Under the pieces are notes generated by a model. The model was not told the origin of the DNA. It saw only the letters and a program-made list of their open reading frames with translations, and did not search any database. This document shows positions 13,201 to 25,842 of a stretch of DNA of 64,000 nucleotides, one piece after another. The DNA is from Eopsaltria australis (Eukaryota; Chordata; Aves; Passeriformes; Petroicidae). The translations under genes and the position numbers were made by a program. The DNA lies in assembly GCA_034509425.1 (NCBI GenBank), contig JAVTVJ010001186.1, forward strand, positions 434,001 to 498,000, given 5' to 3'. How positions within the stretch are numbered: position 1 is the stretch's first letter; each line of letters starts with the position of its first letter.

Positions 13201-14454
13201 AATCAGAAATAAACAAGAGCCAGTGAATCTGAGAGACATTTGGAGACCCCAAATAGCCAGAAAATTGGCATAGAAAACTGAGGGGCTGCATCTCACCCCA
13301 GCACTGAAATGTGTCTCTCTTCTAGTCATCTTCTCAACTCTGTGAAGATCAGTTTGGTTACGTGGCAGAGGGACTCTGAGTGCACTTCTAGGTGAGAGCT
13401 TTGAGGTCTCTCTTTGCCCAAGTATGTACTTGTGTAGTTTAGCTTTGAGTGTGTGAAAAACAAAGCCAACCTTGAACATTTCCATGCAACTTTAACATGC
13501 ACATTTTCCATTTAAAGATTGTTTGTTTTTACTGAGTGGTTGTTGTGATGCATGCTCAATGTTCTCTATGTAACAAAAGTTCCTTGCAGGTTCGCAACAA
13601 AGCTTGATAAAAAGATGCATAAAACCAAGTGGAAATCCAGTTTTAACTAGAAGATACACTCCTGCTGGAAGATGGGTAGATGCAGGTAGTTGCAGGCTCA
13701 GACATGAATTCAGCTTTAGACTGGATGGTGAGCATCCACTGAATTCAAAGAGTTAGTCCTAGGAAGAGGGTGTGGGTGAAAGACCTAGCAGGAGCCAGAG
13801 CTGGGAAGTTATTCCTGGTGTTGGAGCTGCTCCTTTTTACCTCCATCAAGAGTGAGAGTAAGACCAATGAGAATATTAACCTTTGCTGCTCACTAGGCAT
13901 AATCTTCCTCATATTTGATCAGTATTTAGAATTTAATTTTGTTCCTTAAGTTTGTGACCTGAGGGATATGGGCTTTGCAAGATCTGTCAAGTTTTTTCCA
14001 GCTGCTGTAATAAACCTGTTAAAAGAAATTCTCTCTCTTCTCATGGACCTCTCTTCACTTATGTCCTCAATCTCTGCAACTGCAACTCTGGAATTGCCGC
14101 TGTGACAGGTATTGGAAAGGGCTTTCCACCAATGACAGAAAATTCAGGTTTTTACAAGGCACTTCTTGGTGACTGTCACCTTTTAATGACCTGGAAAATG
14201 ACTCACTGGGTAAGAAGTGATGACTACTTTAAGATGCCCATAGCAAGTCTCTATTAGAGTATTGTATTGTTCAAATTATATAAAAAAAGTATTTGTGGTA
14301 CATTTGCACAGTAAGTGAACAGGAGAATATACAGGAAAACTGTGTCACAATAATGACAAAATTTTGAAAGCCTTTTATGCCAGACTTAGTAAAAAAGTGG
14401 CTCACAAATTACATACGTAATGGATTTAGTGAAATTTAATGTGTTCTCTGGATT

Positions 14455-14495
14455 TTGTTGTTGTTTTTGGTTTGGTTTTTTTGTTTGCTTGTGAA
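14455..14495 (+). repeat. T/G-rich low-complexity tract
   Basis: The tract carries TTGTTG and TTTGGTTTGGTTTTTTT units and resembles the other T/G-rich tracts in the window. No element body is visible next to it. Confidence 0.6.
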
Positions 14496-17400
14496 AACTT
14501 TATTCAACTTTCCTTACAATTTGTAACTGATTACAATCTTTTAACTGATCTTACAATTCAGGTACAATGTACCAAAAGCGGCAAAACACCTGTGTTTCTA
14601 TGAGTTTAAGAGAAAATTTTTGACTTTTAAAAAGAACTAATGTAAACAGTCTCTTTAGTGCTGTAGACTTTTTGTTTCCATCCAAGCATCTCAAAACAAC
14701 CTGTGAGAATTCTACCTACAGACTGATTACACACTTAATTAAATTTTCTAAAAATCTGGACAGGTGGTGCAGAATAGGGTGTGTTTCTGAGGCTGAATTA
14801 GGAGATACCACATTCACAGAATCTGGAAAGGGGTTAGCTGTCTTTCTGTTACAGTTATATGCCTACTAATATAATTCTCTGTATGTGTACTGAAATAGAC
14901 AGACCCCCAGAATATGAAGAGGAGTTGCCTAGTTACTCATGATTTTAGCCCAATTTCAGCTGAAATATATCCAAATGCAAATTACAGTATGTGGTGACAC
15001 TGATGAATCTCTTAGCCATGAAGTCCGTAAAAGTGAATGAGTAGCATTCATCTGTGGTAATTTTTATCATGACAGAAGAGATATAAGTGGTATCCTTAAT
15101 TCATGCAACTCAAAACAAATTATGGACATAAGATACTGCAGAAACCATTTGTTTTATCAGATGGTTAAGACTGTTTCCTAATAAAACCATATAATGGAAG
15201 TTGCTAATGTAAGAGTGAAGAAAGAAGTCTGTCTTTTATTGTGATGTGCTGTGTTTTCAGGAAAGAGAGAAGTGTTTTATACTTTGTTGTTTTGACCGAG
15301 GCATGACAACTAATCTGTGGCATGTAACAGCCAGACAACGAGCTTGTTATATGCCTATCACTTCACCCTGGAGCATGCCTGGCAACACAACTACTCTGGC
15401 TGCTAAATGTCACAGGAGCTGTTTCTCAGGAATGCAATACTTCTGGTCCATCTTTAGCTTAACTCTGCAAAAGCTGCAAGTAGCTCATAAGACTGCAAAT
15501 ACATAGAAGAAATTCATTCTAAGGTGACTAGGCATATGAATGAAAATCTATCAGCAGCTAGCTGCTCAAGACATGGAAATAACCCTTCTTCCTTCCCCAC
15601 TGAGCTCAGAAGCTACATTGCATTCAAAGTCCTAGAATGATCCTATAATCATCATCTCAGTTTTCCAGGTCAAGGAAAGGAAAACAAGAGGGGTCAGCAT
15701 ACAGCCCATAAAATAATAATCTAAGCAGCAACACTGATCTTGTTCTTCATGTGGTTTGAGAACATGTCTCTTACCTGAGGGAGTGCCTACCCTGTACTGT
15801 CTCATAAATAATCAATCTTTTGTTCAGTTTTAACCAGATCTTTGAGTGGAGGAAGACATTTTCAGTCTCACTGATCTATGCCTGTCTATTTTTATTGGCA
15901 TTTCTTCCTCTCCCATTCCATTTCAACCACAGTTTGCAGATTTCAAGAAAGGGCATCTTACAAAAGGAGATGTCTGAAAAGTGAGGGCAGTTCTACAAGA
16001 TTTCTGAAAATCAGGTCCTGGCTGAGACTATCAAATGAGTACCCCATGGAGGGCGTGGTGAGCAGAGCTCCACTCTTATACATTGCTGTCAGCTTTGGCT
16101 GTCTGGGCTACACATCCTTCATGGTGTGGAGGGCTAGTCTGATGAGGGGTAGGGAGGGAACTAGGTTTATTTCAATGAAACTGTTTGAGGAGGTGGTTAT
16201 GGAGCAACACATAAACATCCTTAGAAGACAAGGCTTGCTTAGTTGTAGTTTTTCTAGCACAGCCTGTTTCATTTCCTTAAATGCATATACTTTCTGTTTT
16301 AGTTTTGCACGAATTTTCCCAGCTTGTGTTCTGGGAACCTTTTAAATCTGCCTTGAATGTAAGTCTGATTACTTCAGAAGAAAGTCCTTACAAGTAAAAC
16401 TTGGATTATACAGGAACATATTTGTAAAAAATGCATTTACATTGCAGGAAAGCAAAATACAGCTGCACTCAGATAAGGGTTGCATCTTATTTCAGCTGTG
16501 ATTTCCAGGGTTTCAGTGGTGGTTACATGAGTAGTTAAGTAATGGCAGTCTTCTTTCATTGTGGCCAAAGGAAAGTTTGACTCAAAGTTTATTAACTAGG
16601 ATGACTCTTTATTTTAATTTCAAGGAAAATAACATGAGGATATGTGAGACATCTCTGTGTCCTTATCAGGCTGCTGTCTCTCACTCACCCCTACAGCTGT
16701 GGCTTCCAATGAATGCTCTAAGCTCTTTAGGGCTTGTTATGCAGTAACCAACAGCCTAACAGGGAGCCCAAGGCTGTCACTGAAAATCACCTGTAAGGGT
16801 CATACTAATAGGAAATGGAACATTTCATGGGCTTTCCGTCTGATTAAATGAGAAGCCCATTCTTGGCTTTCGTGCAGGTGGTGTGCAAATCACTTACATG
16901 ACGTGCTGTACTTCTGTCCTGGTTACTGGCAGGATTTGTCTTGGATATAAATTTCAGTAGGCCATCAGTCTCAGAAAATAATGGCTGAAGTTGGTGTTTT
17001 AAGCTCACTGGAGATCTAATTCTCTTACTCTGTAAATAGCCCTGGAAGAAGATCAAGTACACAGCAGCCATGATTGCTATATATTCTCAAGATGCAAAAA
17101 AGTGGCAAGCAGGCTGGATACATGTTGGGTGGAATCCCAAGTGCAGGGGAATACCACTGTCTGCTTTCTGGTGCTTTGTCACGTATATGAACCAGTCCTT
17201 GGGAAAGACCAAAGAAGGAAATATCCTTGCTGTTGATGATTTACCTAGCTCCACGGATTTTCCTTGACTGCAACCAAAAGGGATCAGCAGGGAGCCTGCC
17301 TGGCCTTTTATCAAGGTTTAGCCCACTTTGCCATTGCACTTCAGCAAACAACCTCCTTCTTGTCAATGCCAGAAAAGTGATGCTGCTTAGAAATTGTGCA

Positions 17401-19344
17401 AAGCACAGGAACACCATAGGGTTTCAAAGCTGGATCTGGGTTTTGGGTCCCTGCTCTCCATGCAGATGCTTTTCTGTCACTAGAAACATATAATATTACT
17501 ATGCTTTTTTTATTTATTTAACATGTGAAAGTCTGAAACCGCCAAAACACAGTATTAGAGACAATCCCTGCTGTTTCTGGATGACAAAGAGATATCAAGT
17601 CAAAAGCATTGTTAGCATCTGTATTGTATCAAGGGTGATAAGAGGAAAGAGTCATAAACTGCCAGTCTAAGGAAGCACACAGTGTCTCCACTGTAATCGT
17701 GGAGAGAGACTCAAATCCCAGCTCTGGACATCTAGCTGAGGAGTAATGTATCTCCCAGCCATTCCATATATTCTGGTTCTCTTTGCGGGGCTGTCCAGGT
17801 CTCATGCCAGTACAGCAAAGAGCTGGGGCTGGGTCATCCATTGGTGTTCCAGAGCTGGGAAGTTTTCCTAGAACAGATGTAGCTTTTGATATTCAGGTCA
17901 GCTGGGCTGAGAAATGCCCTTCAGCTACATTTGCCAGCTTCTGTACAAATGGTAACTCGGTTGAGAGGATCCTGTCCAGTTTAATATGACCAGGCAGAAG
18001 AAAAGTCCTCCTACATATTTTTTTAAAATGCAAGTAATTTTTTGGATCCAGCACTATAGCCAAGACCCCGATAAGGTTTCCAATATTTTGCTTTGCTGCA
18101 CAAACCAAGATCCTCTAATTTCCTTCCCTCCCACATACTTTGGCTGTACCGGGAGGGTATAACTACTGGAGTGTCAGACCTCCTCAGGGAAGAGAACTAA
18201 AATTAACATGAGGCAGTGATGCCATCCAAGTGGCACCATGGCCTCCTGCCAGAACAAGGCCTTGGGGATCTTGTTAACACCTTCTGTCCATTTTCCTGCC
18301 AGCGTCTGCCTAGTAAGTTTTAAGCCCATTATTTACTTGCAGCATTACATGGAAGAGGAGTGGAAGTCCTAAAGATAAATCCTTATCATTTTTATGGAAG
18401 TGAGTATCCAGGTAGAATAGAGAACAAAATTAGTGATTCATCTCAGAATTAAAACATGAGAAGTGCCTTTGAACAGTTGGCAGCAGCTGGTGAGCAGAGC
18501 AGTGAGGTTCCAGCGCCACTCTGGCTGGTGTGCACCAACCTGTGCCAGGGCCAGCTTGGACCAAGCTCTGCGTGTGCTCTGAACTGATGAGGTTGCACAC
18601 AAGCCTGGGGGGAGCTGGTTTGCTTTGGTAGTTGGTGGAGAACTTAGAAGACAAAAACCACAGACCTCCTGGAAAGCAGAATAAAGTAGCTTTTGACCAA
18701 TGCACCTTTAAAAAAAAGGACTACCGCCAAAATGACAAGCTGAGCTCTAATTTTATTGCTCTCACCTCCCAAGGCTGCTAACAGGATTTCAGTGCTTTGT
18801 GATGATAAATCTGTTTCTTTCAGTCTTTGTGCCACTTGCTTTAACCTTGTCCCCTCATTTTTATTCTCTTTTCTTGTATTATAAGGGATTTGCTTTGCAC
18901 TATCCACTGTGAACTTCTACTATAGGAAACCACCTGCATACAATCATTGCCTTTAGAAACAGGAATTTTGTGAATATTTACCCAAAATTGAGAAACTGCC
19001 ATTTTTTATTTCCTCTTTGCAAATCTTGAGTATATAAAATAAAGAAATAATATATGGAAATAAATAATGCTTTCTTACATAGCACTGTGAATTAACTTGT
19101 AAATACCAACTTTCCCAGCAACTTGTGTGTTGTGTGTATGTTTATAAAATCTTCCTTTACATCAGCTGTTCCCTTGGTACGCAATGTGGTACCTGCCTGT
19201 CAAACACTTCTGAAGAAAATAAAACACATGATTTCACCTCAGTCTGTAGACTGCCTAATCCAGCTTGCTTCCTAAAATGCTTCACTGAGAGCAGAAGTAA
19301 TCCTTGATTTACAGCCTGAAAAACATTGGATGGAGAAAAGAAAT

Positions 19345-19460
19345 TAATTGCTAGGGGAGGGGCCTGAGGATAAGGTCCTCGAGCCCTGGGACTCAGTGAA
19401 GCCGAGGGCTGTGGGTCCAGATGGCTCGGGCGGGCGAGCCAGCAGTGGCTGCTCCAACAA
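19345..19460. other. CpG-enriched patch
   Basis: This stretch is clearly richer in G, C and CpG than its surroundings, with six or seven CpG dinucleotides clustered around 19378-19437. It is too short for a classical CpG island. Open frames in several frames here reflect GC content, not coding. It might mark a small regulatory element or a weak promoter, but no TATA box, initiator or downstream exon could be tied to it. Confidence 0.4.
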
Positions 19461-19739
19461 GGGGAGATTGTGCTTGGGTGCAGAGAGCAGGCTGGTACTG
19501 CTGGAGCAGCAGGAACAGGGTGAGGGAGAGAGCATAACAGAGCCCAGTGTGTAAGGCAAGAAAGTCCTTAAGTGGGTTTAAATGCACTGAGGGACAGGGA
19601 TTTTGATGCTGATTTGGAAATGAATGGGTGAGATTAGTGAGCTAGTTGTAAGGATAAGGGAGAGACATAAATGCTGCAGGGGAGAGAGGAGAGGCAGAAG
19701 GCTGCAAAGGAGATTTATGAAATTAGAAAATACAGCCAA

Positions 19740-19910
19740 GCTTGCCGAATACCCAAACCAAGCAGCTGGACAACTTGCAAAGAGGCGTTAGCTTCCATGA
19801 ATGACAGATAGCTGTGGCAGGAAATAAAAACAATGTGAACTGGAAGTTGTTTGTACAACTTGCAGGCGAAATTACTGTCAAATTATACATAGTGTAGGCT
19901 AAATGCGCCT
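19740..19910. promoter_or_regulatory. Possible conserved non-coding/enhancer-like block
   Basis: The block packs several transcription-factor-like motifs into 170 bases. It has an E-box CAGCTG (19763-19768), a TGACAG TALE-homeodomain-type site (19802-19807), a SOX-type AACAATG (19829-19835) and TGTCAAATTA (19876-19885). A 10-base direct repeat ACAACTTGCA occurs at 19770-19779 and again at 19855-19864. The motifs are seen directly. That they act as an enhancer is inference and cannot be judged without cross-species alignment. Confidence 0.25.
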
Positions 19911-22900
19911 CAGGGCAACAAGGAAGTATTTTCTTACTAACACAAGGAACAGTCTCAGTGTGTGTCGGGTGTTGCCATCAGCTGGGCAGGGGAAGAAGGG
20001 GGCTGTGATGCAGAACTTGCAGACTTTCTTGTGAGTCTGACACCTGCTTCCTTGACCAGCTGCCTGGAAAAACACATTTGAATGTTTTGGGGTTTTTTCT
20101 CATATGAGGAAGGAAGTCTATACTACTTCATTTTCCCAGGGGAAATCACTGCTGGCAAAGTATCTGTCAACAGCATATTTTAGTAACACATTAAACATGA
20201 AGAAACATGATGTTCTTATGTCAGAAATCTCCTAGATTTAAAGGGGAGCTCTAAACGTAGGACTTTCTTTACTAAAAGTAAAAAATTCTTTCTCTTATAA
20301 ATTGAACAGGCAGTAGAGATTTTGGAAGAGAAGAAATGTTGTTAAGAACCTCCTCAGGCTCTTACATCAAATCTTACATGGGATCCTATTTCTTCTTGAA
20401 CAAATGCCAGGAGTTTATTTAGAAATACACCTTTTCAGATGCCGATGGTCAATTAGTTACAATTTTTTCATGAGTGTAAATCTTATAAGGACTACTTATA
20501 AGGAACTTTGAAACACTGGAGGAAAATGAAAAGGTGAATTAGGATAAATCTGGTGGTCTGTGGCAATGGAGCTGTGGCTGCACAGAGGCTGCAGGATTTG
20601 CTCCTGTTTGCGGAGTCGACAGCAGCAGCTGCCGGTGCTGCGCGCTTGAGAGATGTGCTCTGTGCCAGGGCTCCTGCTATCAATGCCTGGCTTCAGATAC
20701 ACAGAAATGGACTGTGGAAAATCAGCCTGGTGGAGAGGCAAACATCCTTTCTTTAAGCATAATTTTGTTCTTTCAAAGCTGACTTCCTCTGATTTCAGTG
20801 AAAAGTGCTTCAATATTCTGATGAATGGGAGTCAGCAAATATCCATCACTGGTATAGCAGTACTGCGCTTCCCTCCTTTCACTTGCTTCTTTTTATGAAG
20901 CTTCAAACTACTTTCCCCAGATTGGCTGTTGTTGCATTAGAGTAAAAGAGAATGCAGGGCTTTCTGCAGAAAATTGTCATACTGTGCAATGAGGGCCAGG
21001 AGAATGGTTCATCCATCAGTTTCTGCAGGCAGACACAGTTTGCTTTTGGAGTTTACCTGTGGCACTTACCTTGTGTTATCTGCACTAATAGACCCTCATG
21101 AGTTTTTCAGCTTGGAGTAGGAGAAGACAGAGCTCACATTTGCCTACACTGTAATGTATAAATAGATAGTCTTGCAAAAAGGCTTATTTCCATGCATTCT
21201 GGACTGAGCTAATGTAAGACATACTTACTTAGATCACAGCACTGGAGAGATCACTTTGTGAAGAAACCAGTACATTTACAATCTCTACTGACAATCTTTT
21301 AATGTCATTTTCCTCTGCTTAAACACAGCAGTATTTCTTATCTGTTTATATAGGCTCATTTACCATAATAACTGGATGTGTTATACTAATTAACAATCGT
21401 AACTTACAAGTACCCTTGAGACATAAGGCGTGTTTATTTTTTTTTTTTATAACTGAGAATCTGAAGCAAAAGAAATGCAGTAGCTTAAGGTCACTTTAGA
21501 GAAAACAAGACCCTGAGTGCTTTACCCTGAGAAGCTTCAGAACTTCATCTGTCAACTTTGTGAAGTTCTGTCTTGAATCACACCCAGGACACTTCAGGGA
21601 AACACCAAAGCACAGCTTTGGGCAGAAACCTCCAGGCTTACGGACATCATACCTGGGAAAAGCTATATCAGAGTGACTGCGATTTACAGACGCATCCAAC
21701 ACAACAGATCAACACAGACTTTACTTCTACACCAGACTATGTCTGTACTGTCCTTGAAGTCTCCATGGAACAGAGTTCATGCATGCTGTTGTGACTGAGA
21801 TACTTAGCTCTGCTGGCAGCCAGACAGCACAGGCTACTCACAGCAGACACAAGCAGCCACTGCTGGCTGCGTGCATGCTCATGGCACCCTATTTTCTCCC
21901 TCCAGCTGCTGTCACTGCCAGAGCTGCTGCCCCAGAGCCATCCAGCACCCCACCCATCTGCTCTTGCTATGCTGAGCAGTGGGGCAGACCCTGCCACAGC
22001 AGCAGGGAATGAAAGCACAGTTACCAGCAGCTGTTGCACAAGAGCAGGTATTCCTGCATGTGGAGGAAAGCCAGACACCACTGGTTTGGTCAAGAGGATC
22101 AGACATCCTTCAAGACACACAAACTTTCTCATCCCTAGAAAACCTTTCCTTTGGCACCGTTTTGCTCCCTTTTGCTCACTGGAGGAGTAGAACAGCTCAG
22201 GAGCATGCAACTTATGCTGCTTCAGCTTGTCAAGGTAGTCAGCCTGATAGTCTTCAGTTATGGCAGAGAGGTGATGGCATTATACTGGCCTTCACTTAAA
22301 AAAATGCCTCTGCACCTCAAAATCAAAATCATCAAGCATGCACATAAACACTCCTGCACTCCTGCATCTGTGCTATATACCAGTTCCATTTTCATGGTCA
22401 GTACTACCTAAGCTGATGTGTTGCAGATTGGGTTTTTGTAAGAGCTGGAGGAATCAGCGTCATGGTCTATTACTGGCTCTGCAAGCAGAAACCACACCCC
22501 AGCCTGCACCATTCCCACACACAGGCAGCCAACCCAGGTCATGGGACCACAAGTAGAGACTTCCACCTAAACCTCTTTGTCACAAGATGCTTGATGTTTA
22601 CTCTTATTTGGTTCACCATCCTACCGGAGAAAGTGAGTGGTATGTCCCTTTTTCTCAGAGCCAACTGGATTCAGAGGATATAGGGGTTTATCAGGGTTAG
22701 ACCCAGAGCTCCATTTGGGAAAGGTCCTTCCCAGATATACCTGGATTATCCCTGGAACTAAGTCTCTCATTAGCTTGTTTGCATTGGCTGGTCCAGGACC
22801 TGCAGGGATGGGAACACAGGGCAGGTGAAAGTGGCAGCTGCAAGAAGGCACAACTGCCACAGGGAAATTACAGTGACATTATGTTGTTCTTCCTTTACTA

Positions 22901-23654
22901 GATTTTCCCTGTGGCAGCTACACTGCCTTTTTCTTTCTAGATCATATGCATGGATCTCCCAGGCAGAACTGTCATTTTGATCTGGAGGCTGATCTGAAGG
23001 GACACAATGACACATGGCTTTTTGAAGGGCCTGTATTTCCTTGGGCAAAACACTGCCAGTTCCAGCACACCTACATTTGGAGGTGTCCAGCAAGATTTTT
23101 AAAGTAAGCAGCTTTTTAAACACTGCTTCTCTTCCACTGCTCTCTCAATTGCAGGCATTTGGACCTGGCTTTCCACCAGGTGCCAGCTCCAGAGTACGCA
23201 GAAGTACAGGACCCAAGGCAAGAGCTTGCCTGTCTGGTGAGCTCCACAAGGCTGTGGGAGCATGGGTGCTGTGGAGAGGCTGGATTTAGCACCTTTTATC
23301 CAACGGCCTCTGCAAGTGAGGAAATTAAACATGAGCTGTCTTGGGGTGCAGTGACTTGTTTTACCTCCTGTTGGGTTGAAGAGAGCTTCACCTGACAGCA
23401 AGCAGTTTGTTCCCTAACTCAGCACCCAGGCAGGAAACTTCTACCTAAAATCAGCCTTCTACATACACATCCATACACAGGCACATGTGCACATAAGCAT
23501 GCACATGTACATATCCTCAGGACCAGCTGCCAGCCTTCCAGAGCAGTGTGGGATGCCAGGTATGGGCACAAACAGGTACTGCTGCTGTCTGAGAGCAGCC
23601 CTGGGAATGAAAGGATGACAGCTTGGAGAACACATCTCTGACTCACATTCCCTC
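19911..23654. other. Gene-free stretch with a small CpG cluster
   Basis: No gene is supported. At 20565-20660 there is a brief CpG cluster (GCGGAG, TCGAC, GCCGG, GCGCGC) inside a 67-codon plus-strand open frame rich in Ala and Leu. At 21737-22210 a 157-codon minus-strand frame overlaps several plus-strand frames of similar length, which argues for chance. A degenerate CA/ACAT-rich stretch lies at 23459-23514. Confidence 0.5.
23459..23514 (+). repeat. Degenerate CA/CACATG-rich simple repeat
   Basis: Alternating purine-pyrimidine sequence with recurring ACAT, CACATG and CACA units makes up most of about 55 bases. It looks like a decayed (CA)n-type microsatellite. No gene context is visible. 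Confidence 0.6.
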
Positions 23655-23850
23655 TCCACATTTTTTCACTCTCATATTTTTGGTTTTTTTTTCTTTTTTC
23701 TTTTTTTTTCTGTTTTTTTTCTTTTTTGTTGTTTTGTTGTTTTTTTGAGTTTTAAAAAATTTTTTGTGGAGAAAAAGTTTTTGGAGGGGAAAATTTTTTT
23801 TGTTTTTTTCTTATTGCTGTGGTGGTTGTTTTTGTAGTGTTTTTTGGCTA
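23655..23850 (+). repeat. T-rich low-complexity tract
   Basis: About 200 bases are dominated by runs of T broken by single G or C residues, with TTGTTTTGTTG units near 23725-23745. A short A-flanked piece near 23755-23795 includes GGAGAAAAAG. No retrotransposon body abuts it, so it cannot be assigned as a retroelement tail. Confidence 0.75.
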
Positions 23851-25842
23851 TGAGTAACTAGAAACATGCCCTAGTGACCTGTGGGACAGAAGTGGGAAAC
23901 CTGTGTGCAATGCAGACATGCCTTGTATTCTGTGGATATGCCTTAAGGATCTTTGTTAGGCAGGGAGAGAGGCCACAGGACAGAACAGGAGAGAAGGCTC
24001 AAAAAGCAGCATAGATGGGACCAGCAGGTCTGCAACAGTGTCTTTGCTCAAAGCCTTCCCACGCCTTTTATTTTAACCAACACCAGTGCAATAATATATT
24101 TTGCTTCTGCAGGGGGCTAGTGATGTTTTATTAAAGGTGGGGTGGAAGAGCTGTATTGTTTGCCCCAGCACTGAAGAACCCTAAACCTGAAGTTTGATCT
24201 GGATGTCAGTTTGGTGAGCCTGTAAAGATCTTCCTTACTCTACTCAGAAATGCACTCTGGCACAGAAAATTCAGGATATCTGGAGAAGCATATTTCATAG
24301 AGGAATCTGTACTGGCCATGGAAGATGTAGTTTAGCCTAGAGGCTCAATCACAGAAGAGCTGATTTAACTCTGGGAGTTTTCATGTTAGTTGTGTGCTGT
24401 TTTATGAAGACGTTGCTGGGGAAATCTTTACTAAACACTTCAGTTTCTATGGATTGTGATACCAAGAAAAAAATATTTGTAATACCTTTTCTTTCCCCTG
24501 CATCTTCTCCTCTCACACTGGAACCAGCACTTCATCTTCAATATACAAAAGTGATGTATGAGAGCTTGCCTCACTGTGATTGCTAAGGACAAGGAGGTGA
24601 CAACATGCATCCAGATTCCCTGCTTGCTTCTTTGCTGCCTCAGACTATTCTTAGAAGTAGAGCTTGTTTTCACACTTTCTAGAATAATTTCATATTAAAA
24701 GCCTCTCCTTTGAGATATTTTCCTCTGAGTTTTCAGCAGCTTCCTATCACTCTTTTTGGATTCATTGATAGCCCTACTGAATGACCTAAACTTCTCATGT
24801 TAAATACAGAACCTGGTTTTAGGGGGTACTTATGCCTCCTGGCAATCTCAGACAAATGCATTATCTTCCAAACAAGTGTTGTTAAGTATGCTTGAAAGAA
24901 ATCTAGGAAGGAGGGAAAAGCCCTGGAAAAAACAAGCTAGTTGATGTGAAGAACAAATTCAATTTCTACATCCCTTTCTTTGCTTCCCATGTGTAAGCTT
25001 TTTTGCTGTCTTTTTCCAGCCAATTTTATTTTACTAAATAATGTTGCTGAGCATATGCCTCCAACCATCCAGCAGCTCTCATCTGGTTTTCCATAAATGC
25101 ACTCACATATACTATTGCATCCCTGTTAGAATCTCAGTGTCTATGGCTGTAACAATTCCCTTTTCCACTTCTGATCACCTAGCTTTTCTGCTTGTCATTG
25201 GACAATGATGTGTTGACAATCCAGGTTAATATCTTACCTTCCTTAACTTATCTGTCTTATCTTGTATCTAAGAACTACCAAATGCCAGAGGAAACATCTG
25301 TCACCAGATTAGTAAGGATGGGATAATAGGAGCCATAATTACAGCTCTAGTTTTGCATATATCTAATAAAAGAAAGTCAGATGTGGTAACAACAGATCAC
25401 CAAGGAGTTCAGACTGAACTTATGGCTTGTTTTCCTTCTCGAAAGTCACCTACTGTCAGAATACAAAGAATGAAGAAGAGTCACAATTAAGGATGTACAG
25501 AACTTTTGCCAAGTAATTAACCGACATTACTTGCAAATAGTTTCACAACAGGCCATATGACTGGGGCTCCAGACACAGAATATTGGTAAAATTAGAACTG
25601 GATTCTGAAGATAGGTGTAAGTTGAGTCTCAGATAATACATATTCAGAGGTTGAGGATGTCTCACCCAGAGTTTCTGGAGAGACAAATACAGAGAACTGT
25701 GAACAAAATTGCACTGAAAAATCAGAATCAGACATGTATACAGATGTATAGAAATGCTATCTGTTTGCAATCTAAATAATAGGAAATCAAAACAGTTTCA
25801 GGAAATTTTAACTGAAAACACACTAGAAAAGATTAATCCCAG
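23851..25842. other. Gene-free single-copy stretch
   Basis: About 2 kb between the T-rich tract and the plus-strand CR1. I see no exon, RNA gene or recognisable repeat. All open frames are under 80 codons. Confidence 0.55.

Larger units (their letters stand above)
8007..19344. other. Gene-free single-copy stretch with short low-complexity tracts
   Basis: I see no supportable gene or transposon across about 11 kb. Local features are a (GCAACT)3 triplet near 8217-8234, a poly-T run near 11757-11768, an A-rich CCAAAA-type tract at 13126-13200 and a T/G-rich tract at 14455-14495. The longest open frame is 155 codons (15878-16345, plus). It has no recognisable motif and an amino-acid mix typical of chance translation. 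Confidence 0.55.

Noticed and set aside
15878..16345. 155-codon plus-strand frame
   Set aside because: No domain, signal peptide or splice context; composition looks like random translation of AT-rich DNA.
17640..17790. Faint resemblance to a mammalian-wide interspersed repeat core
   Set aside because: Only a short AAATCCCAGCTCTGG piece matches, with no flanking A/B-box or terminal match.
21737..22210. 157-codon minus-strand frame overlapping several plus-strand frames
   Set aside because: Many overlapping frames of similar length on both strands point to base composition. No motif was recognised.
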